This document shows positions 28,384-37,931 of a stretch of DNA of 64,000 nucleotides, piece by piece (position 1 is the first letter of the stretch; each line of letters begins with the position of its first letter). The notes beneath the pieces were generated by a model. That model did not search any database. It was not told the origin of the DNA and saw nothing but the letters and a program-made list of their open reading frames with translations. The stretch comes from DATKMP01 sp963790045. GTDB taxonomy: Bacteria > Bacteroidota > Ignavibacteria > UBA10030. The DNA lies in assembly GCA_963790045.1 (NCBI GenBank), contig CAWBMS010000011.1, positions 124,001-188,000 of the forward strand. The letters are read 5' to 3'. A program made the translations under genes and the position numbers.

Positions 28384-29046
28384 ATGGACCTATTAAAATC
28401 GGATAAAGAATGCGCAGAGTTCGGGAGAGAATTTCTGGAGCGATTCCTGGAACAGGGATATGGTACCTATAGCAAATCCGATTTACAGGATATGCTTTTG
28501 TATGTAGCCAATAAAGCATCAAGTACTAGATTCTTAGATTCCATGAGCAATTATGATTTATCGAGGGTCCTAAAAATTCCTGAACAAAAAATAAATGCAA
28601 CTCGTCTGAATATTGCACTTAAGTTTTATGGGCCAGATGAAGGTAAACTTATTCTGCGGCGATTCTTTGAACGCATTCTGGATGGTCGCGTGCTGTTACA
28701 GGCCGAAGATAAAGATTTTCAATTCGTTGTTGAAAGCAATGTCGACAGGCGCGAGATCGAAAATCAACTTAAGTTGCTTGGAGTAACGTTGAATTATAAA
28801 AACAATCGACAGATTGCCGTCGTTGAAAAGGAATTCTTTTTAAAATTATTGCTTACAGTTTCCGAACGTACTGCGGATGATTTATATAAGGCCATTTACA
28901 AACGCACCAAAAAGGAAGAGTTCAAAACGAAAACGGGAGATGTCTTTAAGAAGATCGGCGAATTCGCCGTAGATTTTACGAAAGATGTTTTGAAGGACGT
29001 GATTAAAGATATGATTATGCCTATGAAAGTACCAACATCAAAATAA
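28384..29046 (+). CDS. Unknown 220-aa protein of the DUF2130-OLD cassette
   Basis: Soluble, mostly helical protein that I do not recognise. The N-terminal 90 residues hold two helical segments with a helix-turn-helix flavour (S-K-S-D-L-Q-D-M-L, then N-Y-D-L-S-R-V-L-K-I-P). The middle (about 115-150) reads as alpha/beta, and the C terminus ends in an amphipathic helix (F-T-K-D-V-L-K-D-V-I-K-D-M-I) that could contact a membrane or a partner. It starts 21 bases after the WYL-like gene and is probably co-transcribed. No catalytic motif is evident. Confidence 0.6.
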   Translation: MDLLKSDKECAEFGREFLERFLEQGYGTYSKSDLQDMLLYVANKASSTRFLDSMSNYDLSRVLKIPEQKINATRLNIALKFYGPDEGKLILRRFFERILDGRVLLQAEDKDFQFVVESNVDRREIENQLKLLGVTLNYKNNRQIAVVEKEFFLKLLLTVSERTADDLYKAIYKRTKKEEFKTKTGDVFKKIGEFAVDFTKDVLKDVIKDMIMPMKVPTSK

Positions 29047-29180
29047 TGAAGGAAGAAACAGGTAGAATTATTTTCTGGTGTGAAAAGTATAAAGAAACAT
29101 TTTATAGTATAACCATTCACAACAGAAAAGAAGATGTCCGTGCATCACAATTTATTCATGTTATTCAAAAACAATCTTAT

Positions 29181-29208
29181 GTAGGGACGTTCAATTGAAC
29201 ATCCCTAC
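29181..29208. repeat. REP-like hairpin 4
   Basis: Two 14-base arms, GTAGGGACGTTCAA and TTGAACATCCCTAC, complementary except for one pair. Same GTAGGG...CCCTAC ends as the copies at 22869 and 24493. Confidence 0.85.
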
Positions 29209-29250
29209 GGAGAATTGAATGTTCGTGACTCTTTTCCTTTTTATGAACAC

Positions 29251-29285
29251 AGGGCTGGATTCCCTGCCATACAGACGGCGGGCAA
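29251..29285 (-). repeat. Partial copy of the multi-hairpin element
   Basis: AGGGCTGGATTCCC followed by TGCC and, after a different 8-10 base centre, GGCGGGCAA. It shares the outer flank and arms of the 46-nt element at 23330 but lacks the two inner hairpins. Confidence 0.65.
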
Positions 29286-29373
29286 AACGGAGGCGTTTAA
29301 CAGTTTATGTGAGGTACGAGATACATGGGAGATGCAAGAGAACGGAAGGCAGTAAAGGGAGGAATCGATGCTG

Positions 29374-29775
29374 CTAATCATCACCATCCTCAGAAAAGGC
29401 ACCTGAATAGCTGATACCATAGAGTTCAGAATGAAAGACATCAATCTTACCAAAGATTTCTCCGCTATTTTCAGAAGAAATTGCAGTCACAACGATGGTA
29501 TTCATCGATGTGGGCGTGAGTGTGTATGCACCATTTTCAGTTTTTCTCATCCTAAAGGGAATCGTATAGCCGATGAAGCTACGATTGCCACCACCCAGAA
29601 AACCCGGCTTTGTATAATATGCTTGTGCCGCTCCCACAAGATTGTTTATATCATTCATCATGGCATCGCGATTGGTTGAAATGCTGTTTGCCTGAACCAT
29701 GGTAATTCCCACTGCTATAGCAATTCCTACAATGATGGTACCAAGGACAATCAATATAATCTGTTGTTGACCCAT
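29374..29775 (-). CDS. Small membrane-anchored, pilin-like protein
   Basis: 133 aa beginning M-G-Q-Q-Q, then one strongly hydrophobic helix (residues 6-27), then a soluble mainly beta domain with a Thr/Ser-rich end. The layout resembles a type IV pilin N-terminal helix, but the Gly-Phe-Glu prepilin cleavage motif is not evident and no pilus genes are near. Proteins starting this way are, to my memory, common in Ignavibacteria. Function unknown. Confidence 0.6.
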   Translation of the reverse strand: MGQQQIILIVLGTIIVGIAIAVGITMVQANSISTNRDAMMNDINNLVGAAQAYYTKPGFLGGGNRSFIGYTIPFRMRKTENGAYTLTPTSMNTIVVTAISSENSGEIFGKIDVFHSELYGISYSGAFSEDGDD

Positions 29776-30162
29776 TATCCTTTTATATAATAAACCGATG
29801 CATTAATATCAATAGCTCTTAATACTATCGTGCTCTGGATCAATGGTGAACATCAATTTCTATGCCTCATTCCAACAGTCATATTTGTTTACTATATCAA
29901 GAACAGGACTGCCATCTCTATATACTTTTTACACTAAGCAGATAAAATAACCGCATAGAGACTCATCCAATAAAATTTTAATCTGTTTGGTCTGGTAAAA
30001 TGCTAAGACATGGCGTCGAAGAAGAATTTCTTGTTTATAGAGACATCTGAAGAACTGTTCCATTCAAGGTAGTCGAAAGCTTCAGTTTTTGTTTTCATGC
30101 AATAATCGAAGACTAAAGTCTTCGGCTACCATAAAATTTTCCCTTTTTCAGATGCCCCTTAT
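29776..30162. other. Intergenic with imperfect inverted repeat
   Basis: No gene seen. At 30067-30130 a miniature element is visible: ends GGTAGTCGAA / TTCGGCTACC (one mismatch) enclose a perfect hairpin CGAAGACT-AA-AGTCTTCG (30107-30124). Confidence 0.55.
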
Positions 30163-30198
30163 AAAAAATCCCCGCATGATTCATACGAGGATTTTTTA
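30163..30198 (-). terminator. Intrinsic terminator of the GH8 gene
   Basis: Stem AAAAAATCC-CCG / CG-AGGATTTTTT with A- and T-runs on both sides, just past the GH8 stop, so it can work on either strand. Confidence 0.8.
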
Positions 30199-30215
30199 TT
30201 CTCCATACAGCATGT

Positions 30216-31521
30216 TCACTTAATAATTTGAGGTGTGATGATGCGGTAATTTCCGCTTAAGTGCATGAGACTGAACAGGTACAACAAGCCATCATAATAC
30301 GGATCAAAGTAACCATCAGAGTAAGGTTCAAGTTTTGCATTCCAGACTGCATCCACGAATTTCCAGCTTTTCGCTTGTGTTCCCATAAGAGATGCTGCTG
30401 CAGAAGTGGCTACAAATCCCAATGAGTGGCGAAGTGTATGGTACCCACCGACAGGCCGCACAAATTGCGGAAGGGTTCCATCGACGTTAAACTGGTCTTC
30501 AAAAGAATCGATGCCTCTACAGAAAAGAAAATTTTGAATGCGTTTACAATAATCCTGCTTCCATTCTTTATCTTTTGCAAACCATGAATAATCCATCGCA
30601 ATATTCATAGGTGTTCTCCATGAATCGAAACAAAAGTTTGCAGCCCAATTACGGAATTTTCGCGGAGTGCCGTTGAATTCAGTAATATCTGCATTCAATC
30701 CAGTTGGACTGCTGCAAGCTCTGTGAAGGTATGCGCGTGCGGTATCGGCACAGTCTCGGTAAAACCGTTCATGCCCGTCTTTTGCGTATTCTGCCCATAC
30801 TTCGAAAAAAGCAGGGAGGAAATAAGAAGGATCTGTCCATTGATATCCGAATCTGTCGGGTGTAAAGGCAATCTTTTTTTGTTCGACATTTATAACATTG
30901 GTGACGCCCGTGGTGCTGTCTTTACTCCACATTGCATCGAGAATTCTCCGTGCTTCTGCATAATAGTTGATGCCGGTTTCATTGCCCCATCGATTGGAAG
31001 CAAAAAGTAAATCGGTGATAAAATATAATTCTCCATCGCAAGCAGAACCTTCCGAATTACGTTTTCCGGTTTCCGGTTTAGCGCTCCAACCAAAATATGC
31101 ATCGCTTGGTCCACCTTGATGCTGCATATATTTTTTGGACCATCTCCATATTCTATCGAAGACATCTTTTTTATTGAGCTGTACTGCAACCATCATGCCA
31201 TAAGACATTCCCTCGGTTCGAGCATCATGATTTTTCAAATCGGAAACGTATCCCATGGAATCACCTACCTCGAAATACACTCTGTGAGGCCCTTCAAAGA
31301 ATATCATGATATGCTTTGGTTAATTTGGCATCAATGTCTTCTTGTTTATACCCGGCTTCCGCAAATACATTTCTGTACTTTCCTGTTTCCCATGCACCTT
31401 TATTCCATGGTTTCATTGTTCCGCGCGAGTCGGTTGTGTCCTTGTCGCAATCGTTAGCGAGTGCACCCATAGTAATCAATGACAATGCAGAAAATATCAT
31501 GAGGGATAAATATTTATTCAT
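30216..31521 (-). CDS. Secreted glycoside hydrolase family 8 enzyme, frameshifted
   Basis: Signal peptide of about 22 residues, then an (alpha/alpha)6 GH8 catalytic domain. The general acid is the Glu in D-A-R-T-E-G-M-S-Y-G-M-M and the catalytic Asp region is Q-W-T-D-P-S-Y-F-L-P-A-F. Closest in look to the xylan-acting group that includes the reducing-end exo-oligoxylanase Rex, but a secreted endo-acting enzyme is also possible. One extra base in the AAAGAAT region at 31296-31302 splits the N-terminal 73 residues from the rest. Transcribed divergently from the DUF5060 gene. Confidence 0.87.
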
Positions 31522-31682
31522 TCGAGTTATCTTCGGTATAATGACACATACTTAAAAATACAACGGCGCAGATGGAGAATTGTTTCACCAATACTCCAAG
31601 ATTTTTATGGTGCGGCATGATATTGCTTGCTTTCTTCCGTTTTTCTGTTAAACTTATCCTGGACTTATTAATGTAAGATGGA
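31522..31682. promoter_or_regulatory. Divergent promoter region of the polysaccharide locus
   Basis: 161 bases separate the divergent GH8 and DUF5060-type genes, so both promoters must lie here. I see no box I can assign with confidence. Confidence 0.35.
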
Positions 31683-33221
31683 ATGGAATTGTTCGAGGTG
31701 GTGATAAAAACGAAAAAAATATTTTTCTTATTCATGCTTTATGGTTCTTCACTGTGTGCTTCCCCAAATATTGAGAAGTGGCGAGTGTTTGAGTTATCTC
31801 TCACCGGACCCATAAACGGAAATCCTTATAAAGAAGTAACAATCGACGGAAAGTTTATCAAAGAGCGTGATACTGTTTGCATCTCCGGTTTTTATGATGG
31901 TGATGGTGTTTACAAAATACGGTTTATGCCTCAACAGGAAGGAACATGGCATTATCTTACGACAAGCAATGTGAAAGTATTAAACGGAAAGAAGGGAACG
32001 TTCATTTGTACGCCTGCGCAAAGAAACAACCATGGGCCTGTCATTGTAAAAGACACGTTCTATTTTTCCTATGCAGACGGAATGCCGCATCATTCGTTCG
32101 GAACAACTTGTTATGGATGGGTACATCAAGGCGATAGCATTGCCGACGTGACACTCAAAACATTATCGAACGGCTATTTTAATAAAATACGCATGTGTAT
32201 TTTCCCCAAAAGTTATGATTGGAATAATAACGAACCTCTTTTCTATCCATTCGAAGGAACGCCGCTGAAACAATGGGACTTCAGCAGATTCAATCCCGTG
32301 TTTTTCAGAAACATCGAAAAAAGGATACAGCAGCTCGATTCACTCGGAATCGAAGCAGACCTTATCGTGTTTCATCCGTACGATCGTTGGGGGTTCAGTA
32401 CGTTGGATCGGGCGACGGAGGATTCGTATATTCACTATATCATTGCGCGATTTGCTGCATACAAAAATGTCTGGTGGAGCATGGCGAACGAATGGGATTT
32501 TATGGATGCAAAAAATTTAAACGATTGGGATTATTACGTTGAACAGTTTGCAACGCTGGATAAATTTCATCATCTCATCAGTATTCATAATGGAGTAAAA
32601 TTTTATAATCATAACAACCCTTATATTACTCATGCAAGCATTCAAAGTGAGGATACGTATCGCGCAAAAGAATATCGATTGAAATATAAGAAGCCCATTG
32701 TGTTCGATGAATGCCGGTATGAAGGCAACATTCCATGGTCGTGGGGTAATTTAACGGCCCAAGCATTAACAGAGAAATTCTGGAGAGGATTTACGAACGG
32801 CGGCAATGTTGGCCATGGCGAAACGTATGTGACCGAAAATCCTTTAAAACTACCGAATGAATCGTCTGACGTTTTATGGTGGTCTAAAGGCGGTGTTCTA
32901 CGAGGCGAAAGCCCATCACGGATTAAATTTCTTCGTACTATTATCGAATCTGCTCCTCTGCATCTAACTCCCATTCCTTTATTTACATGGATGCCGTTCT
33001 CATGTGTGGGTGTTGAAAACGAATATTACTTGTGTTATCTAAATGATGCACAGCCTCGAAGTATTGTAATCGACCTTCCGAAAGAATCTATTTTTAATGT
33101 TGAAGTTATCGATACATGGAATATGACGATTACACCTCTGCAAAAAAAATATTCCGGACACAGTTTAATCGAGTTGCCGGTAAGACCCTATATTGCATTA
33201 AGAATAATAAAACAAAATTAA
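31683..33221 (+). CDS. Secreted DUF5060/DUF4038-type glycoside hydrolase-like protein
   Basis: 512 aa with an N-terminal signal segment (about 10-26). Residues 30-110 form a beta-sandwich of the DUF5060 type. Residues 115-420 read as a TIM barrel of the DUF4038/apiosidase-like clan, with a likely acid/base Glu in S-M-A-N-E-W-D-F and nucleophile Glu in I-V-F-D-E-C-R-Y-E-G. The end is a small DUF5605-like beta domain. It probably removes side chains or short oligosaccharides from plant polysaccharide; substrate unknown. First gene of the + strand esterase run. Confidence 0.8.
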   Translation: MELFEVVIKTKKIFFLFMLYGSSLCASPNIEKWRVFELSLTGPINGNPYKEVTIDGKFIKERDTVCISGFYDGDGVYKIRFMPQQEGTWHYLTTSNVKVLNGKKGTFICTPAQRNNHGPVIVKDTFYFSYADGMPHHSFGTTCYGWVHQGDSIADVTLKTLSNGYFNKIRMCIFPKSYDWNNNEPLFYPFEGTPLKQWDFSRFNPVFFRNIEKRIQQLDSLGIEADLIVFHPYDRWGFSTLDRATEDSYIHYIIARFAAYKNVWWSMANEWDFMDAKNLNDWDYYVEQFATLDKFHHLISIHNGVKFYNHNNPYITHASIQSEDTYRAKEYRLKYKKPIVFDECRYEGNIPWSWGNLTAQALTEKFWRGFTNGGNVGHGETYVTENPLKLPNESSDVLWWSKGGVLRGESPSRIKFLRTIIESAPLHLTPIPLFTWMPFSCVGVENEYYLCYLNDAQPRSIVIDLPKESIFNVEVIDTWNMTITPLQKKYSGHSLIELPVRPYIALRIIKQN

Positions 33222-33259
33222 AACCACTGAAAAAATAATCATACGTAAAAAGAATTGAT

Positions 33260-34096
33260 ATGATAAACAGAAATCTCATCACCAAAATTTTATCAGCAAT
33301 ATTAGTAACATCCGTTTGCTTTGCTGCGAAAGTCGATACCATCAAAGTCGAAAGCCAAGCAATGCATAAAATCATAAACAATGTTATTGTTTTACCGGAA
33401 GATTATCAACAATCAAAAACTTATCCAGTCATATATCTGCTTCATGGGGCAACCGGCGATTATAAAGATTGGGTGGTTAAAGCTCCAACGGTCGTTGCAC
33501 TTGCAGATATTTATCACGTAATCATTGTCTGTCCCGATGGTGGATTTACGAGTTGGTATTTTGATAGCCCGATCGACAGCACGTATAAGTACGAAACGTT
33601 TGTCTCAAAGGAATTAGTAAAATATATCGATTCTCATTATGCCACGGTAAAGGAAAAATCAGGCAGGGCGATTACAGGCCTCAGTATGGGCGGACACGGA
33701 GCGCTGTATCTTGCGTTTCGCCATCAAGACGTTTTCGGAGCGGCTGGAAGTATGAGTGGGGGAGTTGACTTCCGTCCGTTCCCCAACAACTGGGATATTG
33801 CCAAACGGCTTGGCACATTGGAGCAACATCCTGAGAATTGGAATAAGAACACCGTTGTCAATATGGTCGATTTGCTCAAAGGTAGTTCATTAAAAATAAT
33901 CTTCGATTGCGGAGTCGATGATTTTTTTTATGAAGTAAATTGTCACCTCCACAAAGAACTCTTGGAACTAAAATATCCTCACGATTTCATTGAACGCCCA
34001 GGCGTGCACAATTGGCCGTATTGGGAAAATGCTGTAAAGTACCAGTTTTTATTTTTTAGTGAGTTCTTTAATCAAGGTGTGATCGATAGAAAGTAG
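33260..34096 (+). CDS. Secreted CE1-type esterase, single domain
   Basis: 278 aa with a signal peptide (cleavage near C-F-A-A-K). The alpha/beta-hydrolase nucleophile is in G-L-S-M-G-G-H-G-A-L, and the acid and base are probably the Asp of D-C-G-V-D-D and the His of P-G-V-H-N-W-P-Y-W. It lacks the N-terminal beta-sandwich of the five esterases downstream and belongs to the esterase-D/acetyl-xylan-esterase branch. Likely removes acetyl or feruloyl groups from hemicellulose; precise substrate not determinable. Confidence 0.82.
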   Translation: MINRNLITKILSAILVTSVCFAAKVDTIKVESQAMHKIINNVIVLPEDYQQSKTYPVIYLLHGATGDYKDWVVKAPTVVALADIYHVIIVCPDGGFTSWYFDSPIDSTYKYETFVSKELVKYIDSHYATVKEKSGRAITGLSMGGHGALYLAFRHQDVFGAAGSMSGGVDFRPFPNNWDIAKRLGTLEQHPENWNKNTVVNMVDLLKGSSLKIIFDCGVDDFFYEVNCHLHKELLELKYPHDFIERPGVHNWPYWENAVKYQFLFFSEFFNQGVIDRK

Positions 34097-34268
34097 CGAG
34101 AATGTTGGTACGACTTTAAAAATAAGTTTATCATGGATCGACCGCCGAATCAAAACGTACGATCTGAAAAGAGTTTTGGAAAATTTCAACGCGTTCCTGC
34201 ATTCCGACACTGGATCCGTACAGTGAGTTAAAATGTAATTCAACAGCCCAAAAGGTATTGATTAGAGT

Positions 34269-35432
34269 ATGAAGCAAAGAAAAGTATATCTGCTATCGTT
34301 CGTGTTTTTAAATATCATTTTGATCTTCAGCACGTATGGGCAAATTCCGGAAGGAGCAAAATCCGCGCCGACCAATATTCGATCAACAGATTGTCCTTGT
34401 ATCTTACCCGACTTGCGAGTTGTCTTTAAAGTTTCTGCACCGAATGCAAAAAAAATACAAATCGATTTGGGTAAGTTGTACGATATGCAAAAAGATGAAA
34501 AAGGAATCTGGACTGTAACGACGGAACCTCAGGTTCCCGGATTTCATTACTACTCTTTAGTGATCGATAGTGTCAGAGTTTCCGATCCGGCGAGCGAATC
34601 GTTTTATGGAACCGGCAGAATGTCGAGCGCGATTGAAATTCCCGAAGCAGGTGCCGATTTCTTGACGATAAAAAATATTCCGCATGGGACAGTACGATCC
34701 TGCGTTTATTTCTCAAAGGTTACAGGGACATGGCGTTCGCTGAACATCTATACTCCACCGGGGTACGATAAAGACAATCAAGAACAGTATCCAGTTTTGT
34801 ATATTCAACATGGCGGCGGTGAAGACGAACGCGGCTGGGCTGTTCAAGGGAAAACCAATATTATTCTCGATAACTTGATTGCAGAAGGAAAAGCGGTGCC
34901 GATGCTTGTCGTCATTCCAAACGGCAATGTTACAAGACCAGGAATGAATGCAGGAGGATACACGGAAGAAGCAATGGCGGCATACAAAGATGAATTATTT
35001 GAAAATGTCATTCCGTATATCGAAAGCAATTATCGCGTTAAATCCGGATCTCTCAACAGAGCGATTGCTGGATTGTCGATGGGCGGCGGTCAGGCATTTT
35101 ACACCGGACTCCGAAACATCGATATGTTTGCCAACGTCGGTGTATTCAGCACGGGTATGTTCGGCGGCATATCGATGCCGTCTGCAAAAGCGTTCGATCC
35201 CGAAGCCACGATTCCAGGATTAACGACGAAGTCTGAGCTGTTCAATCAAAAATTGAAGGTGTTCTATATTTCCGTGGGAGAGCAAGACCCGCGAATCGAA
35301 CCGACCAGAAAAATGGTAGAAAAATTTAGAAGTGCTGGATTGAACGTACAATTTGCATCGTTCCCCGGAAGCCATGAGTGGCAGGTGTGGCGAAAATCAT
35401 TTCACGATTTTGCCCAGAAGATTTTTAAGTAG
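34269..35432 (+). CDS. Secreted CE1-type esterase with N-terminal beta-sandwich (paralogue 1)
   Basis: 387 aa with a signal peptide ending near S-T-Y-G-Q. Residues about 35-130 are an early-set/CBM48-like beta-sandwich, and the rest is an alpha/beta hydrolase. The triad is Ser in A-G-L-S-M-G-G-G, a preceding L-Q/I-Q-H-G-G-G oxyanion segment, and His in G-S-H-E-W-Q-V-W-R-K. The domain order is that of bacterial feruloyl/acetyl-xylan esterases. It is the most diverged of the five two-domain paralogues. Confidence 0.83.
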   Translation: MKQRKVYLLSFVFLNIILIFSTYGQIPEGAKSAPTNIRSTDCPCILPDLRVVFKVSAPNAKKIQIDLGKLYDMQKDEKGIWTVTTEPQVPGFHYYSLVIDSVRVSDPASESFYGTGRMSSAIEIPEAGADFLTIKNIPHGTVRSCVYFSKVTGTWRSLNIYTPPGYDKDNQEQYPVLYIQHGGGEDERGWAVQGKTNIILDNLIAEGKAVPMLVVIPNGNVTRPGMNAGGYTEEAMAAYKDELFENVIPYIESNYRVKSGSLNRAIAGLSMGGGQAFYTGLRNIDMFANVGVFSTGMFGGISMPSAKAFDPEATIPGLTTKSELFNQKLKVFYISVGEQDPRIEPTRKMVEKFRSAGLNVQFASFPGSHEWQVWRKSFHDFAQKIFK

Positions 35433-35498
35433 AGACACGTAAATTATTTTATAATTTTTGTACACCAATAATGTTAAATAAATTTAAGGAGATTTAAA

Positions 35499-36692
35499 AT
35501 GAAACGAACATTAGTATTCATTTTGCTGATTGCTATTTCAACCAGCGGAATCTGTATGGCTCAAACGGGTCAAAATTTAATTGTTCCTGTATCGGTTGAT
35601 ACAGCGCATCCATCGCCGTACAATATTTATGGTGCAAAATATCCTTGGATTGGAGCCGATGGACGTGTTACGTTCCAGTTCCGTGCACCGTATGCAAAAA
35701 CAGTTCAGGTGGCGATCGTCAATACGAAGTTCGACATGGTCAAAGGCGAGGATGGTGTGTGGACATATACCAGTGAACCGCAGGATAAAGGGTATCACAA
35801 TTACTGGATGGTTGTCGATAGTACGATTGTTCTGGATCCGATGACAAATGCATTTATCGGATACAGCCACATGTGCAACGGGTTTGAAATTCCCGATGCC
35901 GATGGCGGTTTTTATGAATTGAAAGATGTTCCGCATGGAACGGTGTCGATTCAAAATTATTATTCAAAAACAACGAAAACATGGCGCCACATTTTTGTTT
36001 ATACTCCGCCGGGATATGAAACAAGTATGTCTTCACGTTATCCGGTGCTGTATCTTCAGCATGGCGGCGGTGAAGATGAACGTGTGTGGGTGGAAATGGG
36101 AAGAACCAATATTATTCTGGACAATTTGATTGCCGAAGGAAAAGTAAAACCGTTTATCGTTGTGATGGAAACCAGCGCTGCGTATAAACCGGGCGAAGTA
36201 CCGCCTCAGCCGAGACCAGCAACTCCGTTGGGACAAGGTACCCCGCCAGCCAATGCGCGCCCGCGAATGATGTTTTCATTCGATACTTATAAAGAAGTCA
36301 TGTTGAACGATATGATTCCTTTTATCGATTCACATTTTAGAACACTGACGGATGCCAACCATCGTGCGATGGCAGGATTATCGATGGGAACATTTGTCAC
36401 CAGAGTTGTTGCGTTATCGAATCTTGATAAGTTTTCGTACATCGGTATTTTCAGCGGCGGAACGGTTGCACCGACGGATATTTCCGATAAATCGAAAGTG
36501 AAGCTTGTGTTCATGAGTTTCGGAAGCCGAGAAAAAGGATCGGATAATTTAAAAGGTGCAGCAGATGCATTACAGCAAGCAGGTGTCAACGCTGTTTCGT
36601 ACGTTTCTCCACTTACGGCACACGAATGGCAATCGTGGAGAAGAAGTCTGCGAGAATTTGCGCCGTTGCTTTTTAATGATTCTGCGAAATAA
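35499..36692 (+). CDS. Secreted CE1-type esterase with N-terminal beta-sandwich (paralogue 2)
   Basis: 397 aa. Signal peptide (cleavage near C-M-A-Q), beta-sandwich about 40-135, hydrolase domain with Ser in A-G-L-S-M-G-T-F and His in T-A-H-E-W-Q-S-W-R-R. Compared with paralogue 1 it has a Pro-rich insertion near residue 230 (P-P-Q-P-R-P-A-T-P). A strong RBS AAGGAGA precedes the ATG, and the next gene is 26 bases downstream. Confidence 0.85.
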   Translation: MKRTLVFILLIAISTSGICMAQTGQNLIVPVSVDTAHPSPYNIYGAKYPWIGADGRVTFQFRAPYAKTVQVAIVNTKFDMVKGEDGVWTYTSEPQDKGYHNYWMVVDSTIVLDPMTNAFIGYSHMCNGFEIPDADGGFYELKDVPHGTVSIQNYYSKTTKTWRHIFVYTPPGYETSMSSRYPVLYLQHGGGEDERVWVEMGRTNIILDNLIAEGKVKPFIVVMETSAAYKPGEVPPQPRPATPLGQGTPPANARPRMMFSFDTYKEVMLNDMIPFIDSHFRTLTDANHRAMAGLSMGTFVTRVVALSNLDKFSYIGIFSGGTVAPTDISDKSKVKLVFMSFGSREKGSDNLKGAADALQQAGVNAVSYVSPLTAHEWQSWRRSLREFAPLLFNDSAK

Positions 36693-36718
36693 TAACTGAG
36701 ACGAAAGGAAAAACATTC

Positions 36719-37918
36719 ATGAAGTACAGAAATAAATTTTTTGTGTTGGCCGCATTCACCAGCGGAATCTGTCTGGCACAAACCAATTCATCGACCGTGG
36801 TTGAAGATTTTAAAACGACGGTAACGACGCAAGCTGAAAAACAATATCCGCAAGTGAATTCTGAAGGCCGTGTGTGTACCAGCATTCTTGCACCGGAAGC
36901 AAAAAAAGTTCAGCTGGATATTGGTGCTGTAAAATATGATTTGAAAAAAGATGACAAAGGTGTTTGGACCGGCGAATCCAATCCACAGGATGAAGGATTC
37001 CATTACTATCAATTGAATATCGATGGTGCCGGTGTTCCCGATCCGGGAAGTCTGTACTATTATGGTGCAAGCCGGTGGGGAAGCGGTATCGAAATTCCGG
37101 CAAAGGACGAGGATTTTTATGCGCTCAAAAATGTTCCGCATGGCCAACTGCGGGAATGTTTTTATTTTTCGAAGAGCACCAATGCGATGCGCCGCTGTTA
37201 TGTCTATACTCCTCCCGGATACGATGAAAATACAACCAAGCGCTATCCGGTTTTGTATCTTCAACATGGTATGGGTGAAAACGAAACCGGCTGGGGCAAT
37301 CAAGGCCATGCAAACTTGATTATGGATAATTTGATTGCTGGAGGAAAAGCGACTCCATTTATTATTGTGATGGATAACAGCAGCGTCAATTTCCCGAGGC
37401 CTAATCCATCGGATACAAATTCTGCCCGCGGACCACGCAGAGGCGGTTTTGGTAATTTTAATTTTGCAGCACAGTTCGAAAAAATTCTTCTTGAAGAAAT
37501 TATCCCGTACGTTGAATCAAATTTCCGAACGCTCACCGATCAGCCGCACCGCGCAATGGCCGGATTATCGATGGGAGGCATGCAAACGCGCTTGATCACG
37601 CTTGCACATCTCGATTCATTTTCTCACATCGGAATTTTCAGTGGCGGCAGTATCAGTATGGAAGATGTAAATAAAGCACCGGGCTTTAAAGAAAAAGTGA
37701 AAGTGGTCTTTGCAAGCTTCGGAAGCAGAGAACTTGAAAACAGAAAAGGCCCCGGCCCGAACGCAGGTGCATTCGGCGGCGACCCCAAAGCGAATGCCGA
37801 TTCTTTGAAGATGGCGGGAATTAATAGTCACTTTTACGTTTCACCGTTGACCGCCCATGAATGGCAAAGCTGGCGGCGAAGTTTGCATGAATTTGCACAA
37901 CTCATATTTAAAAACTAA
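36719..37918 (+). CDS. Secreted CE1-type esterase with N-terminal beta-sandwich (paralogue 3)
   Basis: 399 aa. Signal peptide ending near C-L-A-Q, beta-sandwich about 35-130 with V-Q-L-D-I-G-A-V-K-Y-D-L-K-K-D, hydrolase with Ser in A-G-L-S-M-G-G-M and His in T-A-H-E-W-Q-S-W-R-R. The hydrolase half is closest to paralogue 4 (shared S-G-G-(S/T)...M-(E/D)-D-V-N-K...P-G-F-K-E-K-V-K), whereas its sandwich is closest to paralogue 5. The gap to paralogue 4 is 13 bases. Confidence 0.85.
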   Translation: MKYRNKFFVLAAFTSGICLAQTNSSTVVEDFKTTVTTQAEKQYPQVNSEGRVCTSILAPEAKKVQLDIGAVKYDLKKDDKGVWTGESNPQDEGFHYYQLNIDGAGVPDPGSLYYYGASRWGSGIEIPAKDEDFYALKNVPHGQLRECFYFSKSTNAMRRCYVYTPPGYDENTTKRYPVLYLQHGMGENETGWGNQGHANLIMDNLIAGGKATPFIIVMDNSSVNFPRPNPSDTNSARGPRRGGFGNFNFAAQFEKILLEEIIPYVESNFRTLTDQPHRAMAGLSMGGMQTRLITLAHLDSFSHIGIFSGGSISMEDVNKAPGFKEKVKVVFASFGSRELENRKGPGPNAGAFGGDPKANADSLKMAGINSHFYVSPLTAHEWQSWRRSLHEFAQLIFKN

Positions 37919-37931
37919 AGGAGAATCAAGA

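Larger units (their letters stand above)
29047..29373. other. Intergenic with REP-like hairpin and element fragment
   Basis: No gene. It holds hairpin 4 (29181-29208) and a partial copy of the multi-hairpin element (29251-29285). These mark the right edge of the accessory cassette. Confidence 0.6.

Noticed and set aside
37857..37931. Longer N terminus for esterase paralogue 4
   Set aside because: Would overlap paralogue 3 and place 25 residues before a clear signal peptide; the ATG at 37932 has a strong RBS.
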